Below are positions 39,520-48,326 of a stretch of DNA of 64,000 bases, in pieces. Positions within the stretch are counted from its first letter, which is position 1. Each line of letters opens with the position of its first letter. A model generated the notes under the pieces. The model was not told where the DNA came from. It ran no database searches and was given only the letters and a program-made list of their open reading frames with translations. Where the stretch lies: positions 186,001 to 250,000 of the forward strand of contig SAXG01000068.1 of the NCBI GenBank assembly GCA_012932865.1, read 5' to 3'. Position numbers and translations under genes: made by a program. This DNA is from Amylostereum areolatum. Lineage: Eukaryota; Basidiomycota; Agaricomycetes; Russulales; Stereaceae.

Positions 39520-40119
39520 ATGCCTACCTCGCACCCCTCTCTCCATCTACCAAAGCCGTCTCTACGACGTTAAAAAACTCCCACCACGGACCTCCCCAAC
39601 GCACCGGTTTTCCTCCCGTTCAACGGAAAGCCGATCACCCCCCGCGACGACGCACCACTCCCCTACCCTTGGTCCGACGCCATCACCGTCAACTGCCTCG
39701 TCCCCGTACAGAACCTCTGCAAGAAAGATCCCTGGACCGCGCACGGCCTCAACTTCCGCATCTTCGAGTGGAGGTGGCACAAGGATCACGGTACTGTCGT
39801 CCTCGCCCTATACGTCCGGATCACTACGTGCATCAACGTAGATCTCGAACACCTTGAATTCACCCTCCACGCCCCCACCTACCACACATACCTCATCCAG
39901 GACGCCCCCAACCCGATCCTCCAAACCAGTTTCACCTCCGTCTCCCAGTTTAACCGCCGGACCCCCGAATCCACCCTGCCACCAGTCCTCCATCCAACCA
40001 TCAAGGGTAAGACCCTTCGTCGCCGCCACCACGAACATAAGATCCGCCAGGCAGTAAAAGCCGGCTACCTCACCAAGAAACTCCTCGGCCGTTGCCCCAT
40101 CACTGCGGACTTCTTCTAG
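39520..40119 (+). CDS. Gypsy-1 A upstream ORF (ORF1), unknown function
   Basis: The frame is open from 39574 to the TAG at 40117-40119 (181 codons) without any ATG. An ATG at 39520 lies in the same frame but meets TAA at 39571. Conserved points against copies B and C and Gypsy-2 are VFLPFN, PWSDAITV, HGLNFRIFEWRWHKDHG, HEHKIRQAVKAGYL and LGRCPITADFF-stop. Relative to B and Gypsy-2, A and C share two compensating indels near the start, so the ancestral frame was probably open to the ATG/ACG at 39520. Retrotransposons of this group normally have only gag and pol here. I do not recognise a domain, and translation is uncertain. Confidence 0.5.
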
Positions 40120-40710
40120 ACCATCATCACGTCCTCCACAGCCCCTCGTCCCCCCACTCCGAACCTCCCCCCAGGTGTTTTTCGAGACTACTGTCCCGAA
40201 GAATACTATATCCTCACCTCGCAGCAGACTAAGGAATCTGTATGTTGGCTGCACGATGAACCAAACCGGCAACATCGAGACTGGTACTTCGACGACCGCG
40301 ACAAACAACCCTACGTCGAAGAATCGGATTTTGCCACCGCTGCGGACGTTCTACAGCACTTCCTGAACCCCCCTCCGACCAACTCGCCCCCACCCCGTCG
40401 ACGTACTGTAATCGAAGTCCCAGAAGGGATCAACCACAACGACACCACTGGGAAGTGGTACGCCTATAGACGGAACAAGAACGGAACCCCAGGACGATCA
40501 GTAGTTGAGTGGCAGCCCACTTCGTTCAGTCCCGTCCAAGATTACTGGTCGTGGCATCATAACCAGCAATTCCTCACCTCCGCCGACTTCCTTGTCGCAA
40601 AACAAGTCGAGGACGAAGTTGAAGAAGCAGAAGAACACCGACGAGAAACCCTACGCTGCCTTGATCAAGAACTCGCCCAATCCCTCACCGTCCCCCTCCC
40701 CTTCGACAAG
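40120..40710 (+). CDS. Gypsy-1 A pre-Gag region, in phase with Gag, no ATG
   Basis: 197 codons between the ORF1 TAG and the Gag ATG, open and in the same frame as both, yet without methionine. Conserved motifs: FRDYCPEEYYILTS, RDWYFDD, GKWYAYRRN, GTPGRSVVEWQP, PVQDYWSWHHNQ, then an acidic coiled-looking tail (VEDEVEEAEEHRRETL). It is repeated in B, C and Gypsy-2. It may be an N-terminal Gag extension made by readthrough of the TAG, by non-AUG initiation or after splicing (TTCTTCTAG at 40111-40119 also resembles a 3' splice site). No known domain recognised. Confidence 0.5.
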
Positions 40711-41736
40711 ATGTCCGACGCCGAATCCAAACCTGCCGTCTCCAAGCGGGAGATCGGCCCCAAGCCAAAGCCATTCAAAGGCGATAGACGCGACACCCTC
40801 CGGTTCTCCCTCGAGCTCCGCATGTTCCTGCGCGTTAACAAGGATGTTTATGCCACAGATGACGCCAAGATGATGCTCCTCCTCAGCCTGATGGAGGACG
40901 ACACGGCGAAAGCCTGGGCCACGCATCGCCGCATGGAACTCTTCGCCGACGAAGACGAGAAGGAAGACGCCGACACCCTCGACCCCACGCCCCCAACACT
41001 CCACTATAGCTCCTACAAAGAGCTCTTCGAGAGGTTTGGCAAGGACTTCGTGCCCGTCGATCCAAAGATAGAGGCTCAGCGTAAGATCAACGAGCTCGCA
41101 ATGACCACCCGGGACGTCACTGACTTTATCACCGAGTTTGAGATGCTGGCAACCATGTCAGCGTACGACGATGAGGCGCTAATCCACTTTTTCAAGAAGG
41201 GACTTCAGCGTGACCTCGGCAAGCAGGTGGCCCAGTCGTACCCGTTCCCCACCAAGCTCGCGGAGTGGAAGGAGCGCGCCCGCCGCATCAACCACCAGTG
41301 GCTCGAAGAGAACCCGGAGAGGAAGAGCAGTCAGTCCAAGGGGGCTGTCGCGCTCACCTCGAACGGTTCGACCAATGACTCCTCATCGTGCCGAGTTGGT
41401 GCCTTCACCAACACCTCGACCCGCCCTGCAAAACTGACGGACGACGAACGTGCAAAGATGATGCGCGAAGGCAAGTGCTTCATGTGTCGACAGGCTGGTC
41501 ACGTCTCTCGCGACTGCCCCAACCGCGACTCGAGCGCGCGACGGGTGGGCGCAGTAGAGACTGGGTCCAAGGCCCCTCCCCTGCCGACGAACACGGCTCC
41601 GTCCACCGCAAAAGCGACCCCCGACCCGTCCAAAACCATCGCGGCAATCACCCGCCAGCTGAAGGATCTGGACGTGGAAGGTAAGGAACAGGCAGTGGCA
41701 CTGTTGAAGGATATCCTGGAGTCGCAGGATTTTTGA
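40711..41736 (+). CDS. Gypsy-1 A Gag
   Basis: 341-codon structural protein starting MSDAESKP. The capsid-like part begins KPKPFKGDRRDTLRF, with MMLLLSLMEDDTAKAW and FIT.FEMLA segments typical of retrotransposon Gag (residues ~20-190). The CCHC zinc knuckle CFMCRQAGHVSRDC lies at about 257-270. Its stop TGA follows a T5 run (41728-41736), where pol overlaps in the -1 frame. It assembles the particle that houses reverse transcription. It appears intact. Confidence 0.92.
   Translation: MSDAESKPAVSKREIGPKPKPFKGDRRDTLRFSLELRMFLRVNKDVYATDDAKMMLLLSLMEDDTAKAWATHRRMELFADEDEKEDADTLDPTPPTLHYSSYKELFERFGKDFVPVDPKIEAQRKINELAMTTRDVTDFITEFEMLATMSAYDDEALIHFFKKGLQRDLGKQVAQSYPFPTKLAEWKERARRINHQWLEENPERKSSQSKGAVALTSNGSTNDSSSCRVGAFTNTSTRPAKLTDDERAKMMREGKCFMCRQAGHVSRDCPNRDSSARRVGAVETGSKAPPLPTNTAPSTAKATPDPSKTIAAITRQLKDLDVEGKEQAVALLKDILESQDF
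41728..41736 (+). promoter_or_regulatory. Candidate -1 frameshift site between gag and pol
   Basis: GAT TTT TGA, with pol reading TTT TTG AAA in the -1 frame. The same GATTTTTGA occurs in copy B (48318-48326), and GATTTTTAG in Gypsy-2 (33818-33826, minus), always with pol in the -1 frame. A slip on the T5 run would bypass the stop. No experiment is implied. Confidence 0.6.
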
Positions 41737-44087
41737 AACGCCCCCCAGTCGCGTCGTCTGGCGGAGGCAAAGGACTTGTATCATCGGCATCTTACAATCG
41801 CTTTTCTGTACTATCATCTATGACCTCATGTGAGCAATCGTATCCATCGTGTGTGCACCTCTCTACTGTCACGAAGAACAGGCAAACACCCTCGATAATG
41901 CTCAGAGTCAAGATGATTGGACGAGCGACAGGCCGACAAATCGACGCAGATGCACTGCTTGACAGCGGTGCAGAAGGAATCATCATCAATCGAAGCTTTG
42001 CTGAACGCAAGAAGCTGACCACGAGAAAACTAGAAATCCCGTTCCCTGTGCGTAACGTGGATGGCACCGAGAACATCATGGGCTGGGTACGTGACACAAC
42101 GACCCAGCAAATCCGGATATACTCGCAAGACTCAAAGGCATACCATGAGGAAGAAGCTGAGTTCTTCATCACCGACATTGGTGATCACGATATGATCCTT
42201 GGAACAGACTGGCTCAATGACCATAACCCCACCATAGACTGGCAGCAAGATCGTGTTGACATGCTCCGCTGCCCTCCCTCCTGCACCCTCTCCGAACCGA
42301 CCGTGACAAACCTTGCAACAAAGCCGCGAACACCATCGTCGACCCGATCACAGCGAAAGGTTCGAGCTGATGCGCCCCCTAAGGTACCTCTAGTCCCGGA
42401 CGACCCCTTCCCAGAACCAGTGTATGTCTCCTGGGTCCCTATCCCTACGTATGTCATCCCCGCGCGCTGGGTCAAAGGTGTTCGTTTCCGCATATCCCAT
42501 CTCTCACCTCTACCTGCCCGCCTTTTCACTGAAGACGACAACAAACGACCCAGGGTCTTCCGAGACTGGGAGATCAATGGCCTGCGTCGTGCTGGGATTC
42601 TTCCTGAAGTTGACGGCCCTAACCCGGAGGCAGTACCAATCCGCGCGGGCTTCACCAAGGCACAAGAGCTTGCAGAGCACTCAAAGGAAAATGCACGTCC
42701 GCAAACCTTTGAAGACTTGGTTCCCCCTCCATACCACGACTTTGCACCCGTATTCGACAAGGAAACCTCTGAACGACTACCCGACCGACGACCATGGGAT
42801 CATGCCATCGACATGAAGGACGGCTTCGAACCCAAGCCCTGCAAGATCTATCTGCTCTCCCCCTCCGAGCAGATCGAGCTCGATACCTTCCTCGACGACC
42901 ACCTGAAGAAGGGCTACATTCGCCCATCGAAGTCGCCGCAGGCAAGCCCGTTCTTTTTCGTCAAAAAGAAGGATGGGAAGCTGCGGCCTGTACAGGACTA
43001 TCGAGAGCTGAACAAGGGTACCATCAAGAACGAGTATCCCTTGCCGCTGATCTCAGAAATTGTCGACCGCCTCAAAGGTGCAAAGATCTTCTCCAAGATG
43101 GACGTCCACTGGGGATACAACAATGTCCGCATCAAGGAAGGCGACGAGTGGAAGGCTGCGTTCAAGACGAATTGTGGCCTCTTTGAACCTACGGTGATGT
43201 TCTTCAGCCTTATGAACTCCCCCGCGACGTTCCAGGCAATGATGAACGAACTTTTCAAGGACCTCATCGACTCGGGCAAAGTCATCATCTACATGGACGA
43301 CATCCTTGTATTCACTCGAACTATGGAAGAACATCGTGCCATAGTGCGACAGGTTCTCCAACGCCTACAAGACAATGACCTGTTCCTTAAGCCAGAGAAA
43401 TGTGTCTTCGAGCAGGACTCCGTTGAATACCTGGGACTCATTATCTCACACGACAAGATCGCCATGGACCCCGTCAAGGTAGCTGGTATCCAGGACTGGC
43501 CGACACCCCGGACGGTCAAGGATGTACAATCCTTCCTCGGATTTGGTAACTTCTACCGACACTTCATCAAGGATTTCTCCAAGATCGCACGACCTCTGTT
43601 CGACCTAACAAAGAAGGACTGCACATGGAATTGGTCGGCGGAATGCCAGACGGCATTTAACGCACTTAAAGCTGCGTTCACCTCCTCCCCTGTCTTAGTT
43701 ATGCCTGATCCAAGGAAACCCTACCTCGTCGAAGTTGACACCTCGGACTTTGCTACTGGAGGTATACTCTCGCAGAAAGGTGACGACGGTCACTGGCATC
43801 CAGTGGCGTATCTGTCCAAGGCCCTATCGGAACCGGAACGGAACTACGACATCTACGACAAGGAGCTACTCGCGATCATCCGTGCGCTCGAAGCCTGGCG
43901 CCACGACCTCGAAGGCGCCCCCGACACCGTCGAAATCTGGACAGACCACAAGAACCTGGAGCACTTCAAGACAGCACAGAAGCTGAGCCGCCAACAGGCA
44001 CGTTGGGCTCTATTCCTCACTCGATTTGACTTCGCGCTCGTTCACAAACCAGGAGTATCCCATCACCCAGACCCAATGTCCCGATGA
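41733..44087 (+). CDS. Gypsy-1 A Pol: protease, RT, RNase H
   Basis: 784 codons in the -1 frame relative to Gag, with no ATG at its start. The aspartic protease has DSGAEGIIINRSF at about residue 70. RT has PFFFVKKKDGKLRPVQDYR, MDVHWGYNNVRIKEGDEWK, catalytic YMDDILVF at about 520, and FLGFGNFYRHFI. RNase H has VEVDTSDFATGGILSQ, NYDIYDKELLAII and IWTDHKNLEHF. It ends at TGA 44085-44087 after HHPDPMSR, where the frame should continue into integrase, so the polyprotein is prematurely cut. The RT core carries no visible defect. Confidence 0.9.
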   Translation: MKRPPVASSGGGKGLVSSASYNRFSVLSSMTSCEQSYPSCVHLSTVTKNRQTPSIMLRVKMIGRATGRQIDADALLDSGAEGIIINRSFAERKKLTTRKLEIPFPVRNVDGTENIMGWVRDTTTQQIRIYSQDSKAYHEEEAEFFITDIGDHDMILGTDWLNDHNPTIDWQQDRVDMLRCPPSCTLSEPTVTNLATKPRTPSSTRSQRKVRADAPPKVPLVPDDPFPEPVYVSWVPIPTYVIPARWVKGVRFRISHLSPLPARLFTEDDNKRPRVFRDWEINGLRRAGILPEVDGPNPEAVPIRAGFTKAQELAEHSKENARPQTFEDLVPPPYHDFAPVFDKETSERLPDRRPWDHAIDMKDGFEPKPCKIYLLSPSEQIELDTFLDDHLKKGYIRPSKSPQASPFFFVKKKDGKLRPVQDYRELNKGTIKNEYPLPLISEIVDRLKGAKIFSKMDVHWGYNNVRIKEGDEWKAAFKTNCGLFEPTVMFFSLMNSPATFQAMMNELFKDLIDSGKVIIYMDDILVFTRTMEEHRAIVRQVLQRLQDNDLFLKPEKCVFEQDSVEYLGLIISHDKIAMDPVKVAGIQDWPTPRTVKDVQSFLGFGNFYRHFIKDFSKIARPLFDLTKKDCTWNWSAECQTAFNALKAAFTSSPVLVMPDPRKPYLVEVDTSDFATGGILSQKGDDGHWHPVAYLSKALSEPERNYDIYDKELLAIIRALEAWRHDLEGAPDTVEIWTDHKNLEHFKTAQKLSRQQARWALFLTRFDFALVHKPGVSHHPDPMSR

Positions 44088-45450
44088 GCTGATCACAAGC
44101 AGGGCGTTGAGAATGACAACAAGGAGCGTATCTTGCTCGACCCCAAGTACTTCCAGATACGTGCAACAAGGCCAGGAGCAGTAACCTCCCTCGGCGATGT
44201 CGAACTCCGATGACGTATCCGCGACTGCAAGACCAAGGACATTGAGGTCGTTCAAGCTCTGGATGCCATCTTACGAAATGGACCACGTACACTCGTCAAG
44301 AACCTTCAAGAGTGGAACTACGAAGAAGGCCTGGTCCTGTTTAGAGGAAAGGTATATGTCCCTGCAGACGACGAGTTGCGACGCGACATTATCAAAATGT
44401 ACCATGAATCGCCCCTGGCTGGACACCCCCGGTCGCTTCAAGACTTACAAGCTTGTGAGTCGTGAATATTGGTGGCCTGGCATGTCTGTCTTCGTCCGCG
44501 ACTTCGTAGCAGGATGCGCAACCTGCCAGTCGACAAAGACACAGAGCAGCCGACCCCACGTCAACATGATCCCGAATGAAGTACCCGACCGACCATTTGG
44601 CGTCATCTCTACCGACTTCATTGTCGAGCTCTCTGACTGCGAAGGCTATAATTCCGTCAATGTCGTGGTTGATCGCCTCACCAAGATGGTGGTTACCACC
44701 CCATGTACAACGAAGATCACCAGCGATGGCACGGCCGACATTCTCTTCGATAAGGTATACCGACATTACGGCTTGGCGGACAAGATCATCTCAGATCGTG
44801 GACCCCAATTTGCTGGGCAGGTAATGCGTAAACTCAACGAGAAGCTCGGGATCAAGTCCGCCCTTAGCACAGCGTATCACCCACAGACAGATGGCCAGAC
44901 CGAACGCGAGAACCAGAACCTTGAGCAGTTCCTGCGAGTATTCTGCAACTACCGTCAAGATGACTGGGTGAAGTGGCTGCCCTTCTTCGAGTTTTCTCAC
45001 AACTCCCGCACCCATGCAGCTACTGGAAAGGCCCCCTTTGAAGTCCTCTACGGCTTCCTCCCCAAGATGTACCCATCCGTAAACCCGTCCTCAAAGGTCC
45101 CCGCAGTTGAAGAACACCTCCGTCAACTTGAAGAAGTCCGACAGGAGATTAAGGCCAGCCTTGCCCTCGCATCGGACTTAATGAAGCACTACAATGGTGA
45201 CACGATCAGCAAATCGACACTGTTTGCCGTCGGAGACAAGGTCTGGCTCGAAGGCAAAAACCTGAAGACAACAAGGCCGAAAGCTAAGCTTGCTGCCAAA
45301 CGATTTGGACCCTTCGAGATCGTTGATGTCATTAGCCCAGTGAACTACCGCCTGAAGCTGCCAAAGACGTGGAGAATCCACCCAGTCTTCCATGCTTCGC
45401 TGCTCACCACGTACAAGGAGACAACCACTCATGGGCCAAATTACGAATAG
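44088..45450 (+). pseudogene. Gypsy-1 A integrase, two disruptions
   Basis: Continues the pol frame (GVENDNKERILLDPKYF) to a TGA at about 44210, where an arginine CGA is expected. An extra C in the run at 44427-44431 (PLAGHP/RSL) then shifts the frame. The integrase continues open in the frame that ends at 45450: SREYWWPGM, CATCQ, catalytic STDFIVEL, ISDRGPQFAG and STAYHPQTDGQTERENQNLEQF, then [12 protein letters not shown] and HPVFHASLL. It stops at TAG 45448-45450 before the chromodomain. Confidence 0.87.
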
Positions 45451-45828
45451 CCGCCACCCGACCTCATTGACAATGAAGAAGAATACGACATTGAAGACAT
45501 TGTCGACTCGAAGCCAACTCGTAACAAGAAAGGTATTCAGTACCTCGTCAAGTGGGCCGGCTATCCCGACTCCGAAAACACCTGGCTCCCACATTCGTCG
45601 CTCTCAAAGGTTACCAACATGATCGACACCTTCCACAAACACCATCCAAATGCGCCCCGCCCTGTGCGTTCCCTCGGCATCTCCTTTGACGATTTCCTTG
45701 CATCCACCCTCGCAGATGACATCGCGCTCCAGGCGAAAGCGCGTCTTAAAGGGGGGGTAATGTCATGGATCGCTCCATTTCTCTCTTCGTTTGCAGACCT
45801 CGTACACGCGACGTGTCACGGCACATGA
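45451..45828 (+). pseudogene. Gypsy-1 A chromodomain tail after amber stop
   Basis: In phase after the TAG: EDIVDSKPTRNKKGIQYLVKW, a tyrosine-proline turn, SENTWLPHSSL, then a tail that crosses the purine tract (45748-45760) and stops inside the 3' LTR at 45828. The chromodomain has the aromatic and KW residues of chromovirus integrase chromodomains that read histone marks. It is functional only if the TAG is read through or is a mutation confined to some copies. Confidence 0.78.
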
Positions 45829-46185
45829 CTTCCCTTTGCATCATATGCTCCAACGACATTATTGCTCCGGACTTCCGAGCGGGGTTCCGCATCCTTATCT
45901 ATGATGTCATTGCTCTGGACTCCCGTCCTCCGCCCCATGACTCCTTTCCTATTGTCTCCCCCCGCTCGCACCACTATCACATCACATCACATCATTGTTC
46001 CCACTTGTATATAAGGACAGTGTCTCTTTTCCCTTTTCCTTAGACTGTCCATCTCGTCATACGGTACTGTAGCACACGTTGCACTACCCTAGGCCTGACA
46101 CTCTCAAATCCATCTGTTCTCTCTTGCTCCTCCCATCGTCGTGACTTAGGCGGTTCCATCGGTCTCATAAACTGCATTTCTGACA
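45761..46185 (+). repeat. Gypsy-1 LTR shared by copies A and B
   Basis: 425-bp LTR starting TGTCATGG and ending TTTCTGACA. It is preceded by TTAAAGGGGGGGTAA (3' end of A) and followed directly by the primer site TGGACAGTCT of B. The A-LTR-B order shows a tandem pair. Confidence 0.92.
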
Positions 46186-46720
46186 ACTGGACAGTCTACC
46201 CTACGCCTACCTCGCACCCCTCTCGCCTATACCTCCCTCGCCGTCTCTACGACGTTAAAAAACCCCCACCCTGGAAACCCACCGCCGAACCGATCTTTCT
46301 CACCTTCAATCTCCAAGCATTCAACCCCGATCGCAACACCCCGTTCCCCTGGCCCCGAGCAAATGCGGCCACCGCGATCACATACGAGCTCTCGAACTCC
46401 TCTGTAGGGAACATACCTGGAAGGTCCACGGAGTCAATTGCCGCATATACGAGTGGCGCTGGAATCACGATCACGGTAGGCAGACAATCCTCTGCCTCTA
46501 CGCTCGTGTCGTTGCGTGCTTTGACGTAGATCAGAACCGGTTTCGAGTTCTCGATTCACTCCCCCACCTGGCACACCTGTTCCAACACCATCTACCTCCA
46601 TCGATCATCCGACACAACTTCCCACGTCACCTCGAACACAAGATCCGCCAGGCTATAAAAGCCGGCTACCTCACCCAGAAACTCCTCGGTCGTTGCCCCG
46701 TCACGGCCGACTTCTTCTAG
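46186..46720 (+). pseudogene. Gypsy-1 B upstream ORF (ORF1)
   Basis: Reads RLYDVKKPPPW, IFLTFNLQAFNPD, FPWPRANAAT, then after a shift WKVHGVNCRIYEWRWNHDHG, and after further shifts EHKIRQAIKAGYL and LGRCPVTADFF-TAG (46718-46720). Its first part is open where A and C carry a stop, which supports an ancestral long ORF. Broken by several indels. Confidence 0.55.
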
Positions 46721-46760
46721 AACCATCGCTTCCCAAACCTTCACCCGTCCCCCCACCCCC

Positions 46761-47297
46761 GTGTTTCCCCCGGGTATCTTCCGCGATTATTGTCCATACG
46801 AGTACTCCGTCCTCACCTCCCTAGACACCAAGAGACTGGTACATTGGGCCCACAACCCTCCCGAAGAAAGCAGGCAAGACTGGTACTTTGAAGGAGGCAA
46901 CTATCTCACAGACGAAGACTTGATCTTGCAAACCGACATCCTGACCGCCTTCCTTAACCCACCCGCATCCTCTTCTCCACCGCCCCGCCGATCCACTGTC
47001 CTCTCCCCCCCCAGGGGATTCAAGTTCGACAGCGTCACCAAGAAGTGGTATGCGTATCGACGAAACCGGCAAGGAACACCAGGGCGCACAGTAGTTGAGT
47101 GGCAACCCTCTAGTGCAAACCCTGTTCAGGATCTCTGGTTTTGGAGACACAACCAGGAACTCATCACGCCCCTCGACTTCCAAGTCGCGCGTGAAGTCCA
47201 AATCGAGCTTGACGAAGCTGAAGAAACATCGCAAGGAACTCTGACGCCAACAAGCAGAAGCCTTCACCCGATCCCTCGACATCGCCCTCCCCGCTGA
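46761..47297 (+). pseudogene. Gypsy-1 B pre-Gag region
   Basis: 178 open codons from FPPGIFRDYCPYEYSVLTS through DWYFEGG, KKWYAYRRNRQGTPGRTVVEWQP and LWFWRHNQE to an acidic tail and stop. Here the frame is out of phase with the preceding TAG, unlike copies A and C. It is well conserved in protein while its DNA differs, which hints at past coding selection. Confidence 0.55.
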
Positions 47298-47301
47298 CAA
47301 A

Positions 47302-48326
47302 ATGTCCGATGAAGAAACAAACCCTCGACCGCCTCCAAGCGCGAGATCGGCCCCAAGCCAAAGCCTTTCAAGGTGATAGACGAGATACCCTCCGGTTCTC
47401 CCTCAAGCTCCGCATGTTCCTGCGCGTTGACAAAGATATTTACGCCACAGATGATGCGAAGATGATGCTCCTCCTCAGCCTGATAGAGGGAGACACAGCA
47501 AACTCCTGGGCCATGCACCGCCGCATGGAGCTCTTTGCCGACGAGGACAAGAAGGAAGAAGCCGAAGGACTCTGGCAAAACACCTCCAAAGCTCCATTAC
47601 AGCACCTACAAGGAGCTTTCGGACAGGTTTTGGTCGGGACTTTCGTACCCATCAGAACCAAAGATGGAGGCCCAGCGTAAGATCAACGAGCTCGCGATGA
47701 CTACTCGGGATGTCACTGACCAAGTTTGAAGCTGCTGGCGACTATGACGGAATACGACGAAGGAAGTGCTGATCCACTTCTTCAAGAAAGGACTACAGCG
47801 AGACTCGGCAAGCAGGTGGCCCGGTCATACCCGTTCCCCACTGACCTCGCAGAGTGGAAGGAGCGCGCCCGCCACATCAACCACCAATGGCTCGAAGAGA
47901 ACCCGGAAAGGAAGAGCAGTCAGTCTAAGGGGGCTGTCGCGCTCACCTCGAACAGTTTGGCCAACGACTCCTCATCACGCCGAGTCGGCGCGTTCACCAA
48001 CACCTCGACCCGCCCTGCAAAGCTGACGAGACAACGAGCGCGCAAAGATGATGCGTGAGGGCAGGTGCTTCATGTGTCGACAGGCCGGTCACGTCTCCTG
48101 CGACTGCCCCAACCGCGACTCGAGCGCGCAACGGGTGGGCGCAGTGGAGACTGGATCTAAGGCCCCTCCCCCGCCGATGAACACAGCTCCGCCCACCACG
48201 AAAGCAGCTCCTGACCCGTCCAAAACCATTGCTGCAATCACTCGCCAGCTGAAGGATCTGGACGCAGAAGGCAAGGAGCAGGCAGTAGCGTTGTTGAAGG
48301 ACATCCTGGAATCACAGGATTTTTGA
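47302..48326 (+). pseudogene. Gypsy-1 B Gag, multiple frameshifts
   Basis: Starts MSDEETN at 47302. Pieces in different frames match copy A: PKPFKVIDE region, MMLLLSLIEGDTANSW, WLEENPERKSSQSKGAVALTSN, the zinc knuckle CFMCRQAGHVSCDC, and the end LLKDILESQDF at the T5/TGA site. At least four indels, so not functional. Confidence 0.82.

Larger units (their letters stand above)
39082..46185 (+). mobile_element. Gypsy-1 chromovirus copy A
   Basis: Bounded by LTRs 39082-39501 and 45761-46185 (TGTCA...TGACA). Order: self-primer, primer site, upstream ORF, pre-Gag, Gag, Pol (protease, RT, RNase H, integrase), chromodomain, purine tract. Damage is light: two stops and one extra base in pol, plus the amber before the chromodomain. 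The two LTRs differ at many positions (420 versus 425 bp) and no target duplication is visible, since the 3' LTR continues into copy B. The pair may be a recombination product rather than one insertion. Confidence 0.92.

Noticed and set aside
39520..39573. A 17-codon peptide from the ATG at 39520 as a functional small ORF
   Set aside because: The ATG is ACG in copies B and C and the frame is created by shared indels. It is better read as a broken start of the upstream ORF.
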